A program made the translations under genes and the position numbers. Below the pieces are notes generated by a model. The model searched no databases and was not told the origin of the DNA. It was given only the letters and a program-made list of their open reading frames with translations. 58,462 bases of DNA from the NCBI RefSeq assembly GCF_900156655.1, contig NZ_FTOG01000015.1, positions 1-58,462 on the forward strand, written 5' to 3'. Source of the DNA: Rhodobacter aestuarii (GTDB lineage: Bacteria; Pseudomonadota; Alphaproteobacteria; Rhodobacterales; Rhodobacteraceae). Shown piece after piece: positions 33,418 to 41,940 of the stretch (the first letter of the stretch is position 1; every line of letters begins with the position of its first letter).

Positions 33418-34739
33418 TGCACCACACTCAGATCGCGCAGCGCGTCTTCAATACACCGCTGATGGTCGATCCCGCCAAGGCGCTGGCTTTCCTGACCGGG
33501 CTGGGGCCCCGGATCACCGGGCGAGACATCCGCATCGAAGGGCTGGAAATCGCCGCCGAAGATCGGGATGCCGCCACCCTGCCCGCCCGGGCCTCGCTCT
33601 TTGGCGACGACCTGACCAACCGCCAGGCAAGGAATGGCGGCCAGCCCTTCGCAGTCGTGGATGGGATTGCTGTGATCGAGATCGCAGGCACGCTGGTGCA
33701 TCGCGGGGCATGGATCGGGCAGTCCTCCGGGCTCACCTCCTACGAGGGCATCGCCGCGCAGCTGCAGGCGGCGCTGGCCGATCCGGCGATCCGCGGCATC
33801 GCCCTCGATATCGACAGCTTCGGCGGCGAGGTCGCGGGGGCCTTTGATCTAGCGGATCGGATCCGGGCAGCACGGGCGCAGAAGCCGGTCCACGCCTTCG
33901 TCGCCGATCATGCGCTCTCGGCCGCCTATGCGCTGGCCTCCCAGGCCCACCGGATCGTCCTGCCCCGAACCGGCGCTGTCGGCAGCATCGGCGTCGTGGC
34001 CATGCACAGCGACATGAGCGGGGCGCTCGACCAGAAGGGGATCGCCGTCACGCTGATCCACGCAGGCGCGCGCAAGGTCGATGCGAACCCCTACCAGCCT
34101 CTGCCCGAGGCCGTCCGCGCCCGGATCGCGGGCGAGCTTGAGGACCTGCGTCAGCTCTTCGCCGAAACCGTCGCCGAAGGGCGCGGCAGTCGCCTGGACA
34201 CCCTACGGGCGCTGGGCACCGAGGCCGCGGTCTTTCGAGGCGAGGCGGCGGTCTTTGCCGGTCTCGCCGATGAGGTGGCCGATCCCGTCACCGCCTTCCG
34301 CGCTTTCGCCGCCGCACCCCGCGGCACAGCCACCCTCAAATCCAACCCCAAGGGAAAGGGCCCGATGATGACCACCACCCCTGAAGACGATGCGCAGCCT
34401 GCGACTGCGCCTGCTGCCACCACCCCGCCGGAACCGGCCTCGCCCGCGGCGATCACACCGCCACAAACCACGGCGGCCGTCATGTCGCCCGAAACCATCC
34501 GTGCCGAGGCGGCCGAGGTCGCACAGGTCTGTGCGCAAGCCGCGCGCCTCGGCATCCAGATTGATGCCGCAGATGCCGTGGCCAAGGGCGTGAAACCCGA
34601 AGCCCTGCGCGCCAAATTGCTGGCCGATCTCGCCGCGCGCAGCGATGCCGCGGGCATCATCGCCACCGCCCCGGCCGCGGGCGCCAAGGACAGCCCCATC
34701 GTCGCGGCCGCGAAGAAATCGGCCGCTGCCTCGCGCTGA
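33414..34739 (+). CDS. S49 capsid maturation protease (GpC-like)
   Basis: The 441-residue protein has a SppA/S49 domain at about residues 80-300: GIALDIDSFGGEVAGAFDLA, the serine nucleophile region ADHALSAAYALASQAHRIVL, and TGAVGSIGVVAMHSD. The last 125 residues are proline/alanine-rich and form the scaffold region. As lambda GpC it should process the prohead. An internal ATG at 34365 has its own ribosome site (see the scaffold entry). Confidence 0.9.
   Translation: MMHHTQIAQRVFNTPLMVDPAKALAFLTGLGPRITGRDIRIEGLEIAAEDRDAATLPARASLFGDDLTNRQARNGGQPFAVVDGIAVIEIAGTLVHRGAWIGQSSGLTSYEGIAAQLQAALADPAIRGIALDIDSFGGEVAGAFDLADRIRAARAQKPVHAFVADHALSAAYALASQAHRIVLPRTGAVGSIGVVAMHSDMSGALDQKGIAVTLIHAGARKVDANPYQPLPEAVRARIAGELEDLRQLFAETVAEGRGSRLDTLRALGTEAAVFRGEAAVFAGLADEVADPVTAFRAFAAAPRGTATLKSNPKGKGPMMTTTPEDDAQPATAPAATTPPEPASPAAITPPQTTAAVMSPETIRAEAAEVAQVCAQAARLGIQIDAADAVAKGVKPEALRAKLLADLAARSDAAGIIATAPAAGAKDSPIVAAAKKSAAASR
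34365..34739 (+). CDS. Nested scaffolding protein (Nu3-like)
   Basis: An in-frame ATGATG at 34365 inside the protease gene is preceded by AAGGGAAAGGG. It would give a separate 124-residue product, beginning MMTTTPEDDAQPATAPAATT and ending in a helical segment (AAEVAQVCAQAARLGIQIDA). Lambda makes Nu3 scaffold from an internal start in gene C in just this way. The product is inferred. Confidence 0.6.
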   Translation: MMTTTPEDDAQPATAPAATTPPEPASPAAITPPQTTAAVMSPETIRAEAAEVAQVCAQAARLGIQIDAADAVAKGVKPEALRAKLLADLAARSDAAGIIATAPAAGAKDSPIVAAAKKSAAASR

Positions 34740-34812
34740 TACCGAAGCCGATCTCTTCCGCGCCCGCCCAACCGCGCAGCGCCCCATCCCCCGAAACCGT
34801 GGAGACTGAACC

Positions 34813-35193
34813 ATGCCCGTCCTGACGGAACCGCCCAGCATGGGCGACGTCCTCAAATACGAGGTCAACCCGAACTACACCCGCGAAGTGGTGACGCTGC
34901 TCGCGGGCATGCCTTATCCCGTCGGCTCGGTGCTGGGCAAAATCACCGCCAGCGGCAAATACAAGCTGGCGACCAGCGGCGGCACCGATGGCGCGCAAAC
35001 CGCGACGGCCGTCCTTCTCTACGCCGTCGATGCAACTCTCGCCGATGCCACCGGCATTGTCGTTGCCCGCGGCCCCGCCATCGTCTCGCGCGCGGGGCTC
35101 GCCTATGACGCCACCGTCGATGATGCCGCAAAGATCACCACCAAGATTGGCCAGCTGGCCGCCGTCGGCATCATCGCCCGCGACGGCGTCTGA
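34813..35193 (+). CDS. Head decoration protein (gpD-like)
   Basis: The 126-residue protein with PNYTREVVTLLAGMPYPVGS, VLGKITASGKYKLA and ATAVLLYAVDATLADATGIV matches the gpD family of trimeric capsid-stabilising proteins. It lies directly before the major capsid gene, as in lambda. Confidence 0.88.
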   Translation: MPVLTEPPSMGDVLKYEVNPNYTREVVTLLAGMPYPVGSVLGKITASGKYKLATSGGTDGAQTATAVLLYAVDATLADATGIVVARGPAIVSRAGLAYDATVDDAAKITTKIGQLAAVGIIARDGV

Positions 35194-35218
35194 CCCCCTT
35201 CACCCTCGGAGCCCCATC

Positions 35219-36241
35219 ATGACCCTCGTCCGCAATCCCTTCGACGCTGGCGGCTATTCGCTGGCCGAGATGACGCAGGCCATCAACATCCTGCCCAACC
35301 TCTACACCCGCCTCGCCCAGATCGGCCTCTTCCGCTTTGAAGGCGTCAGCCAGCGGTCCGTGATCATCGAGCAATACGAGGGCGTCCTCAGCCTTCTGCC
35401 CTCCGTCCCCCTCGGCGGCCCCGCCACGGTCGGCACCCGGGAAGGCCGGTCCATGCGCAGCTTTGCCATGCCCTGGATCCCGCATGATGACGTGATCCTG
35501 CCCGCCGACATCCAGGGGCAACCTGCGCTCGGCGCCTTCGACGCGGCCGATCCGCTGGTCGAGGTGATGAACCGCAAGCTCTTGCTGATGCGGCGCAAGC
35601 ATGCCCAGACGCGGGAATACATGGAGATGAACGCGCTGCGCGGCATCGTGAAGGACGGCGCGGGCACCACCCTCTACAACTACTTCACCGAATTCGGCCT
35701 GGCGCAGATCTCGGTCGACTTCGTGCTGGGAACGGCAGGCACGAACGTGCAGGGCAAGGTGCGCGAGGTGCTGCGCGCCATTGAGGACAATCTGCTGGGC
35801 GAGGCCATGACCTCGGTCCATGCCCTCGTCAGCCGCGAGTTCTTCGACAAGCTGATCGCGCATCCGAAGACGGAAGAGGCCTACAAGTTCTACGCCGCCA
35901 CCGGCGCCCAGCCGCTACGCGAGGATGTGCGGCGCAACTTCCCTTTCGGCGGGATCCTCTTCGAGGAATATTCCGGCACCGTCACTCTCTCGACCAAAGC
36001 CACCGAGCGGCTGGTCCCGGCGAACGAGGGAATCGCCTTCCCCTTGGGCACGATGGACACCTTCACCACTTATGGCGGCCCGGCGAACCTCCTGGAAACC
36101 GCCAACACCATCGGCCTGCCGCTTTACGCCCGCCAGCATCTCGACGAGAAGGGCCGCTGGATCGACGTGATGACCGAGGCCTCGATCCTGCCGGTGAACA
36201 AGCGGCCCCGCCTCGCCGTCCGGATCCACAGTTCGAACTGA
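35219..36241 (+). CDS. Major capsid protein (gpE family)
   Basis: The 340-residue protein starts MTLVRNPFDAGGYSLAEMTQ, then AINILPNLYTRLAQIGLFRF and ends VMTEASILPVNKRPRLAVRI. The whole length fits the lambda E family (HK97 fold). The ATG follows a spacer of 25 bases after gpD. Confidence 0.93.
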   Translation: MTLVRNPFDAGGYSLAEMTQAINILPNLYTRLAQIGLFRFEGVSQRSVIIEQYEGVLSLLPSVPLGGPATVGTREGRSMRSFAMPWIPHDDVILPADIQGQPALGAFDAADPLVEVMNRKLLLMRRKHAQTREYMEMNALRGIVKDGAGTTLYNYFTEFGLAQISVDFVLGTAGTNVQGKVREVLRAIEDNLLGEAMTSVHALVSREFFDKLIAHPKTEEAYKFYAATGAQPLREDVRRNFPFGGILFEEYSGTVTLSTKATERLVPANEGIAFPLGTMDTFTTYGGPANLLETANTIGLPLYARQHLDEKGRWIDVMTEASILPVNKRPRLAVRIHSSN

Positions 36242-36247
36242 GTTGTC

Positions 36248-36568
36248 ATGTCCGTCTTTGCCGCCGCCATGGACCGCATCTTCACCCAGGCTGACATGGC
36301 GGCCCCGGCCCTCTGGATCTCGGCCACCACCTCCGAGGAACGCAGGGTCCGCATCATCCGTCGCGCGCCCGACCGCATCACCGACTTCGGCGCGGGGCGC
36401 TTTGTCAGCGACACGACTGTGGTGGACGTGCGGGTTGCCGACCTTCCCGCACCGCGCCCAGGCGATCTGATCGTCATCGGCGCCGAGCGGTTCGGGATCC
36501 AGGGCGAGCCGCTGCGCGACCGCGAGCGGCTGATCTGGACGCTGGACCTGCGGCCGGAGGGGGCCTGA
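36248..36568 (+). CDS. Head-tail joining protein
   Basis: The 106-residue beta-rich protein (RVRIIRRAPDRITDFGAGRF, PAPRPGDLIVIGAERFGIQG) resembles lambda FII-type joining proteins by size, sequence pattern and place between capsid and minor tail genes. Assignment rests on context plus weak pattern. Confidence 0.65.
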   Translation: MSVFAAAMDRIFTQADMAAPALWISATTSEERRVRIIRRAPDRITDFGAGRFVSDTTVVDVRVADLPAPRPGDLIVIGAERFGIQGEPLRDRERLIWTLDLRPEGA

Positions 36569-37185
36569 TGAAGCTGAAACTCGAGATCAGCACCGATCTG
36601 GCGGCCCTGATGCAGGAGGAAATCCGCGCGGGCGAAAAGGCCGTCACCACCGCGCTGCACGCGGCAGGCGCGGGCCTGAAATCCGCCTGGCGCGGGCAGA
36701 TCGTGCAATCGGGGCTCGGCACAAGGCTTGGCAATTCGATCCGGCTTGCGACCTATCCCAAGGGCGGCGAGAGCCTGAACGCGGCGGCGCTCGTCTGGTC
36801 GAACGCCCCGGTAATCGTCGGCGCGCATGACACGGGGCCCCTCATCCGTTCGAAAGACGGCTTCTGGCTCGCCATCCCCACCCCGGCCGCAGGCAAATCC
36901 ACCCGTGGCGGGCGGATCACCCCCGGCGAATGGGAACGCCGCACCGGGTTGAGGCTCCGCTTCATCTACCGGCGCAGGGGTCCGAGCCTGCTGGTGGCCG
37001 AGGGGCGGTTGAACTCAAAGGGGCGGGCTGTGGCGTCCCGCGCGAAGACCGGCCGGGGGCTGACGACGATGCCGGTGTTCCTGCTGGTGCCGCAGGTCAA
37101 GCTACGCAAGCGACTCGATCTGGCGAGGGATGCCGAACGGGTGATGGATGGGGTGGAAGGGCGGATCGTCGCGGGGTGGGAATAG
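36568..37185 (+). CDS. DUF6441 tail completion protein
   Basis: The 205-residue protein with TALHAAGAGLKSAWRGQIVQ, SNAPVIVGAHDTGPLIRSKD, GFWLAIPT and ITPGEWERRTGLRLRFIYRR is a clear DUF6441 member, found in GTA-like and alphaproteobacterial siphophages in the position of the lambda Z or HK97 gp10 tail completion protein. The start overlaps the previous stop. Confidence 0.85.
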   Translation: MKLKLEISTDLAALMQEEIRAGEKAVTTALHAAGAGLKSAWRGQIVQSGLGTRLGNSIRLATYPKGGESLNAAALVWSNAPVIVGAHDTGPLIRSKDGFWLAIPTPAAGKSTRGGRITPGEWERRTGLRLRFIYRRRGPSLLVAEGRLNSKGRAVASRAKTGRGLTTMPVFLLVPQVKLRKRLDLARDAERVMDGVEGRIVAGWE

Positions 37186-37388
37186 ACCAAGCGGATATAG
37201 CATCCTCAAATGATCAGCGAACCGGCAGTATAGAGCGGAGAATCAAACAAACGAGACACAGTGCCCGATCCCCGCATAGCATCGGAGCCGATTCCTCAGC
37301 GATGGCAACAGAAAGCGGAGATTTACTCAACGCCGCCGAGCCTGTTAGATTAAGTTCCTGGCTGATTTGTAAGAAAGATATCAAGGTG

Positions 37389-38495
37389 ATGCGCAATTTC
37401 TTCTTCGCTGCCCCTCTGCTGGCCCTCATCACCCCTCCAGCAGCTGCAGAGCCATCTCAAGGGGATGTTGATGCGGCTCGCTCTGCTTGCCGCGACGCGT
37501 TTCTTGCCCGAGATGCCGACGCCTATACTTCCGCCGCCGCATCAATGATTGCTTGGGGGCCTTTGCAGAACCCTGATTGGTCCAAAGAAGTCGAATTGTG
37601 CTTGGCTTTCGCGGGAGCGATTGAGGGGGCCGACCTGAGCGTTGCTCGCACCCGGGCGGCGTCGATGGTCGGCGGCGGAAGCCTGTCGCCGATATCGGGC
37701 GAAGAGAAAGCAGATACAGCGACACCCACCGCCGAAACGGACACGCAACTGACGAAATACCTTGCCCGCGTTGGCGAGGAGAACGCGGACATGGACAAGA
37801 TCGTGAGCGATATTGTCTCGGATAGTGCATTCACTCCAGCTTCGGGGCCTGACCGCGATGCGCTCGAAACAGCGATCAGCAACTATGCCCGACCGATCCC
37901 CGCGTCACAGGCGGAACGCAACCTTCGCGCATATGAAGCTCTTGCAAGAATAAATCCTGAAAATCCGACCTACAAGGAAAGGGCCGCCCGTTACGAGCAA
38001 GCGATCGCCGCGGAACGTGAACAACTGGCGAAAACGGCTCGCCAACTCAAGAGCCGTCTCGTGCGTACGACCGCTGAATTTGATGGGTCGTCATGGGCCC
38101 GCCACCCATCTTCGCCGCGCTACCAAGACATTCGAAACTACGTGACACTCTATCTGCTTGAAACCGCGTCGGGACAGCAAACGATGGAGTTGTTCTTCAA
38201 CTACACATCTCGCAACGGGTGGCTTTTCGTTGAGAGCGCATCGATCAACATTGATGGCGAGACGAGCCAGATACCCGCGGGACAGTGGCTCCGAGACAAC
38301 GACACTGAGATCTGGGAATTCGCGGGCATCAGAGGCCCGATTGCCGAGACCTTGGCGCGCAAGATTGCGGAGTCGAAGCGTGCTGTCGTTCGTTTTAATG
38401 GGCAGCAGTTTTATGACGACTATGTCGTGTCTGACGCCGACAAACGGATCATGCGGGAAATGCTCGCAATGTGGGACGTGATTTCCAAGGAATAA
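37389..38495 (+). CDS. Secreted accessory protein (moron), 368 aa
   Basis: Start chosen at MRNFFFAAPLLALITPPAAA, a clear signal peptide with AAGG upstream; the open frame before it overlaps the previous gene and is chance. The mature part has a helical section (AERNLRAYEALARINPENPT, TPR-like) and a beta-rich C terminus with MELFFNYTSRNGWLFVESAS. The protein is probably periplasmic. It interrupts the tail operon between DUF6441 and the tail terminator gene and is more AT-rich than they are, so it is an inserted cargo gene. Function unknown. Confidence 0.7.
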   Translation: MRNFFFAAPLLALITPPAAAEPSQGDVDAARSACRDAFLARDADAYTSAAASMIAWGPLQNPDWSKEVELCLAFAGAIEGADLSVARTRAASMVGGGSLSPISGEEKADTATPTAETDTQLTKYLARVGEENADMDKIVSDIVSDSAFTPASGPDRDALETAISNYARPIPASQAERNLRAYEALARINPENPTYKERAARYEQAIAAEREQLAKTARQLKSRLVRTTAEFDGSSWARHPSSPRYQDIRNYVTLYLLETASGQQTMELFFNYTSRNGWLFVESASINIDGETSQIPAGQWLRDNDTEIWEFAGIRGPIAETLARKIAESKRAVVRFNGQQFYDDYVVSDADKRIMREMLAMWDVISKE

Positions 38496-38516
38496 GCGTC
38501 CACCTCACCAGAAAAC

Positions 38517-38939
38517 ATGCCCACCACCCGCGAAACCGTCCTCGCCGCGCTGCACGCGCGGCTGCAGCCGCTTGCCGCCCTCACCCTGCGCGACGAGGTG
38601 CTGCCCGAGCGGATCCCTGCGGCCGGGCTTATCATCCTGCGCGACGGCCAGCCGGGCGAGCCGGAAGTGACGCTGTCGCCTCTGCGCTATCACTACCAGC
38701 ACCGGGCCGAGCTGGAGGTCGTCGTGCAGGCGGGCCCCGGCCGGGCCAGCGCCTTTGACGATCTGATCACCGCCATCGGCGCGGCGCTCGCCGCAGACCG
38801 GACGCTCGGCGGCCTGTGCGACTGGGTCGAACCGGAGGCCCCAAGCCCGGTCGATCTGACCATCGAGGGGGCCGCGGCGCTGAAGGCGGCGGTGATCGCT
38901 GTCGTTCTGCAGTACACCACGGCCGATCCGCTCGGCTAA
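38517..38939 (+). CDS. Minor tail protein (gpU-like tail terminator)
   Basis: The 140-residue protein (ETVLAALHARLQPLAALTLR, LSPLRYHYQHRAELEVVVQA, DLITAIGAALAADRTLGGLC) has the size, fold pattern and place of a tail terminator just before the tail tube gene. Confidence 0.65.
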   Translation: MPTTRETVLAALHARLQPLAALTLRDEVLPERIPAAGLIILRDGQPGEPEVTLSPLRYHYQHRAELEVVVQAGPGRASAFDDLITAIGAALAADRTLGGLCDWVEPEAPSPVDLTIEGAAALKAAVIAVVLQYTTADPLG

Positions 38940-38960
38940 ACCCCTGACCTCAAGGAGAGA

Positions 38961-39902
38961 ATGATGGCAAGAGCCCAAGGGGCGCGGGCGCAGATGGCGC
39001 TTGCGTTCGAATCCGTCTACGGCACCGCCCCGGCCTCGGGATTTCGCACGCTGCCCTTCGCCAGCACTTCGCTCGGCTCCGAGCAGCCGCTCATTGCCTC
39101 GGAGTTGCTGGGCCAGGGGCGTGACCCGACGGCGCCGATCAAAGATGCGCTGACCGCCGATGGCGATGTCGTGGTGCCGATCGACGTCGAGAACTTCGGT
39201 CTTTGGCTGAAAGGCACCTTCGGCGCGCCGACCACCACCGGCACCACGCCCAAGACCCACACGTTTCAGTCGGGGAACTGGACCCTGCCCTCGATGGCGA
39301 TCGAAGTGGCGATGCCGGAGGTGCCGCGCTATGCGATGTACACCGGCTGCATGGTCGATCAGCTGAGCTGGCAGATGAGCCGATCGGGGCTGCTCACGGC
39401 AACCGCGCGGCTGATCGCGCAGGGCGAGGCCATCGATACGGTCACCGCCGCGGGCACGCCGACCACGCTCGCGCTGCAACGGTTTGGCCATTTCAACGGC
39501 GCGGTCAAACGCAACGGGGCGGCGCTTGGCAATGTCGTCTCGGCCGAGGTCACCTATGCCAACGGCCTCGACCGGATCGAGACGATCCGCAACGACGGCA
39601 AGATCGAGGGCGCCGATCCCGGCATGGCGGCGCTGACAGGCAAGATCGAGGTGCGTTTTGCCGACAGCACGCTGGTGACCCAAGCCATCGACGGCACCCC
39701 TTGCGAGCTCGAATTCGCCTGGAGCCTTGGCGCCAACGCAAGCTTCACCTTTACCGCCCATGCCGTTTATCTGCCGCGGCCCCGCATCGAGATCCCCGGC
39801 CCGCAGGGCATTCAGGCGAGCTTCGACTGGCAGGCGGCGAAGGCCACCAGCCCCGCGCGCATGTGCACCGCCACCCTTGTGAACACCGTTACGAGCTATT
39901 GA
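38961..39902 (+). CDS. Phage tail tube protein
   Basis: The 313-residue protein (ARAQGARAQMALAFESVYGT, HTFQSGNWTLPSMAIEVAMP, SRSGLLTATARLIAQGEAID) matches the tail tube family of alphaproteobacterial siphophages. AAGGAGAG precedes the start. A second ATG three bases on is also possible. Confidence 0.85.
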   Translation: MMARAQGARAQMALAFESVYGTAPASGFRTLPFASTSLGSEQPLIASELLGQGRDPTAPIKDALTADGDVVVPIDVENFGLWLKGTFGAPTTTGTTPKTHTFQSGNWTLPSMAIEVAMPEVPRYAMYTGCMVDQLSWQMSRSGLLTATARLIAQGEAIDTVTAAGTPTTLALQRFGHFNGAVKRNGAALGNVVSAEVTYANGLDRIETIRNDGKIEGADPGMAALTGKIEVRFADSTLVTQAIDGTPCELEFAWSLGANASFTFTAHAVYLPRPRIEIPGPQGIQASFDWQAAKATSPARMCTATLVNTVTSY

Positions 39903-39977
39903 AGCGCATCAAGCGGTGGAGGCGGACAGAATTTGGCGATATTCCTCCAGTTGAGTCCCGATCCAGAGGAGCTGCCG

Positions 39978-40877
39978 ATGACACCCGCCGAAATCATGGC
40001 CACATTCGAGCGCCAGGGGCCCTTGCCGCGCGCAGCGATCGAGGCGGCGCGAGACGAGCGCGAGGCCATGGTGCCGGTGTTTCTCGACTATATCGACCGG
40101 CTACAGCAGGCGCGCACGCGCGACCTCGACGGCATGGACGCGTTTCTCTTCGCTTTTTTCCTGCTCGCGGAATGGCGCGAAACCCGCGCCTATCGGCCTT
40201 TGGCGCGGCTCTTGCGGCGCGAGCCGGATTTTCTGGAGGCGCTTTTGGGGGATTCGATCACCGAAGCCTCGGCCCGTGTCATGGCCGGGGTCTTCGATGG
40301 CGATTTGCAACCGATCTTCGAGATCCTGCTCGACGATGCGAGCGATATTTACGTCCGCGGCGAGATGTTCGACACGCTGGTGATCCTGGCGCTTGAGACC
40401 CCGGGCCTGCGGCCGCAGATCGAAGTGTTTCTGACGGAGTTCTTCGATCTGACCGCGACGGTGACGGGCGAGGAGATCTGGTGGCCCTGGGCGGAATGCA
40501 TCGCGGCACTTGGGCTGACCAAGATGGACACTGCGGTGCGCGCGGTCTTCGACAGCGGGCTGATCACGCCCGATTATGCCCGCTACGAGGATTTCACCGA
40601 GTTTCTCGGCAAGACGATTGCAACCGGGCATCCCGACTGGTTCACCCAGATGCCCAGCAACCAGCTGATCACCGATACCATCGCCGAACTGTCCTCGTGG
40701 TATTGCTTCTCGCCCGAGTTTATGGCGCGGCAGGCCGATCAGGGGCTGAAGGTGGTGTCGTCGCTGATGCCGCGGAGCGAGGATCCGTTCGAGGACATCG
40801 TCACCGGCAAGACCGGCCGCAATGATCCCTGCCCCTGCGGCAGCGGCAAGAAGTTCAAGAAATGCTGCCTGCAATGA
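39978..40877 (+). CDS. DUF1186-like protein with SEC-C zinc motif (moron)
   Basis: Start at MTPAEIMATFERQGPLPRAA, with GAGGAG upstream. The 299-residue protein is all-helical for 280 residues, as in DUF1186 proteins, and ends with TGRNDPCPCGSGKKFKKCCL, a SEC-C zinc-binding motif known from SecA and chaperone-associated proteins. Neither is a phage structural feature. It sits between tail tube and tail chaperone with its own terminator, so it is cargo. Possible role in protein quality control or abortive response is speculation. Confidence 0.8.
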   Translation: MTPAEIMATFERQGPLPRAAIEAARDEREAMVPVFLDYIDRLQQARTRDLDGMDAFLFAFFLLAEWRETRAYRPLARLLRREPDFLEALLGDSITEASARVMAGVFDGDLQPIFEILLDDASDIYVRGEMFDTLVILALETPGLRPQIEVFLTEFFDLTATVTGEEIWWPWAECIAALGLTKMDTAVRAVFDSGLITPDYARYEDFTEFLGKTIATGHPDWFTQMPSNQLITDTIAELSSWYCFSPEFMARQADQGLKVVSSLMPRSEDPFEDIVTGKTGRNDPCPCGSGKKFKKCCLQ

Positions 40878-40913
40878 ACTGACCCGCGGCAGAATTCCTA
40901 CCCTGCCCTTTGA

Positions 40914-40944
40914 GCGACGTGCCCCGGCACGTCGCTTTTGTTTT
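40914..40944 (+). terminator. Strong rho-independent terminator in the tail operon
   Basis: GCGACGTG and CACGTCGC pair around CCCCGG and are followed by TTTTGTTTT. It lies directly after the SEC-C gene and 17 bases before the tail chaperone start. Late transcription must read through it, by antitermination, or the tail genes must have another promoter. Confidence 0.75.
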
Positions 40945-40960
40945 GGAGAAAGGCCGTCCC

Positions 40961-41398
40961 ATGATCCGTCTGAACCTCTCGAACCAGCCCGAATGGCTGG
41001 ACCTTGCCCCGGGCCTGCGGCTGAAGCTTGCGCCGCTCACGACCGCTCTGATGGTGGCGGCGCGCGCCGATCCCGACCTTGCCGCTCTGCCCGAGGGCGC
41101 GACGCAGGAGGAACTGGCGCTGGCCATGGCGAAAGCCGTGGCGCGTCTGGCCATTCTCGACTGGGAGGGGGTGGGCGACGAAGCTGGCGCCCCGACGGCG
41201 GTGACGCCCGAGGGCATCGAGGCGCTTCTCGACATCTGGCCGGTGTTCGAGGCGTTTCAGACCCGCTACGTCGCGCGCGGCCTGATGCTGGATGCCGAAA
41301 AAAACGCTTCCGCGCCCTCGCCGACTGGTCCTTCGGCGGGGGCGAAGGCTATTGCGCGGCCTGCCAAGGCCCCTGCCCCGATTGTCCCGCAAGACTGA
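40961..41398 (+). CDS. Tail assembly chaperone, short form (G-like)
   Basis: The 145-residue zero-frame product (MIRLNLSNQPEWLDLAPGLR, ATQEELALAMAKAVARLAIL, FEAFQTRYVARGLMLDAEKN) has GGAGAAAGG upstream. It lies between tail tube and tape measure, the fixed place of the lambda G/GT chaperones. Most ribosomes would finish this form; a fraction would slip at 41299-41305. Confidence 0.8.
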   Translation: MIRLNLSNQPEWLDLAPGLRLKLAPLTTALMVAARADPDLAALPEGATQEELALAMAKAVARLAILDWEGVGDEAGAPTAVTPEGIEALLDIWPVFEAFQTRYVARGLMLDAEKNASAPSPTGPSAGAKAIARPAKAPAPIVPQD

Positions 41399-41628
41399 AC
41401 CAGCCGCAGACGGTCGAGGGCTCACAGATCTGGGATCTGGTGCAACGCCTTGGAGGGCAGCTGCGGCTCGTCCCCGGCGCGGTGATCGGCTGGGACATGG
41501 GCGCGGCACTCGCACTCGCCGAGGCGCTGGGCGTGAACAGCCTCATCGCCGCCGAAACCCTGCCCGAGATCGAGGCGGTGATGGTGCGCAGGCTCAACGA
41601 ACAGATCGCCGCGCAGGCGGCCCCCTGA
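40961..41628 (+). CDS. Tail assembly chaperone, frameshifted long form (GT-like)
   Basis: The -1 frame after AAAAAAC continues KRFRALADWSFGGGEGYCAA, with cysteines, to WDLVQRLGGQLRLVPGAVIG and a stop at 41628, giving a fusion of about 221 residues. The second part has no start of its own and coding quality as high as the first. Lambda makes GT the same way with G-GGA-AAG. Confidence 0.8.
41299..41305 (+). other. A-AAA-AAC slippery heptamer
   Basis: Seven A (41298-41304) and a C; in the chaperone frame GAA AAA AAC. A -1 slip gives AAA CGC and enters the long form. A-AAA-AAC is among the most efficient known -1 sites. Confidence 0.85.
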
Positions 41629-41649
41629 ATGCCGCGCCTCGCGCAGGGC

Positions 41650-41940
41650 TCAGCGCGCCAGCGTCCGCTGAACGATGTCTGGATCTTTGTCGATCAGCGC
41701 AAGCAGCACCCGCGCCGGACCTTCCGGGCTGCGGCGGCGCTGCTCCCAGTTCAGGAGTGTGCCCTTCTTTACCCCGATGCTGCGCGCAAAATCGGTTTGC
41801 GATAGCCCCGTGCGCGACCGGATCGCTTGCACATCGGGCTCAGGCAAGTCGATCTCATGCACCCGTCCTCGCCCTTCGCCATGGGCATGGGCCAGCGCCT
41901 CCTTCAACCCCTGTTCGATGCTCGCAAATGCCTCGGTCAT
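41650..41940 (-). CDS. HigA-like antitoxin (XRE family)
   Basis: The 96-residue protein has a C-terminal helix-turn-helix: DVQAIRSRTGLSQTDFARSI, GVKKGTLLNWEQRRRSPEGP. This is the pattern of antitoxins paired with RelE/HigB toxins. It overlaps the toxin stop by 4 bases, toxin gene first, as in higBA. It neutralises the toxin and should repress the shared promoter. Confidence 0.85.
   Translation of the reverse strand: MTEAFASIEQGLKEALAHAHGEGRGRVHEIDLPEPDVQAIRSRTGLSQTDFARSIGVKKGTLLNWEQRRRSPEGPARVLLALIDKDPDIVQRTLAR

Noticed and set aside
38505-39761. Minus-strand frame of 418 codons
   Set aside because: Shadow of the tail terminator and tail tube genes.
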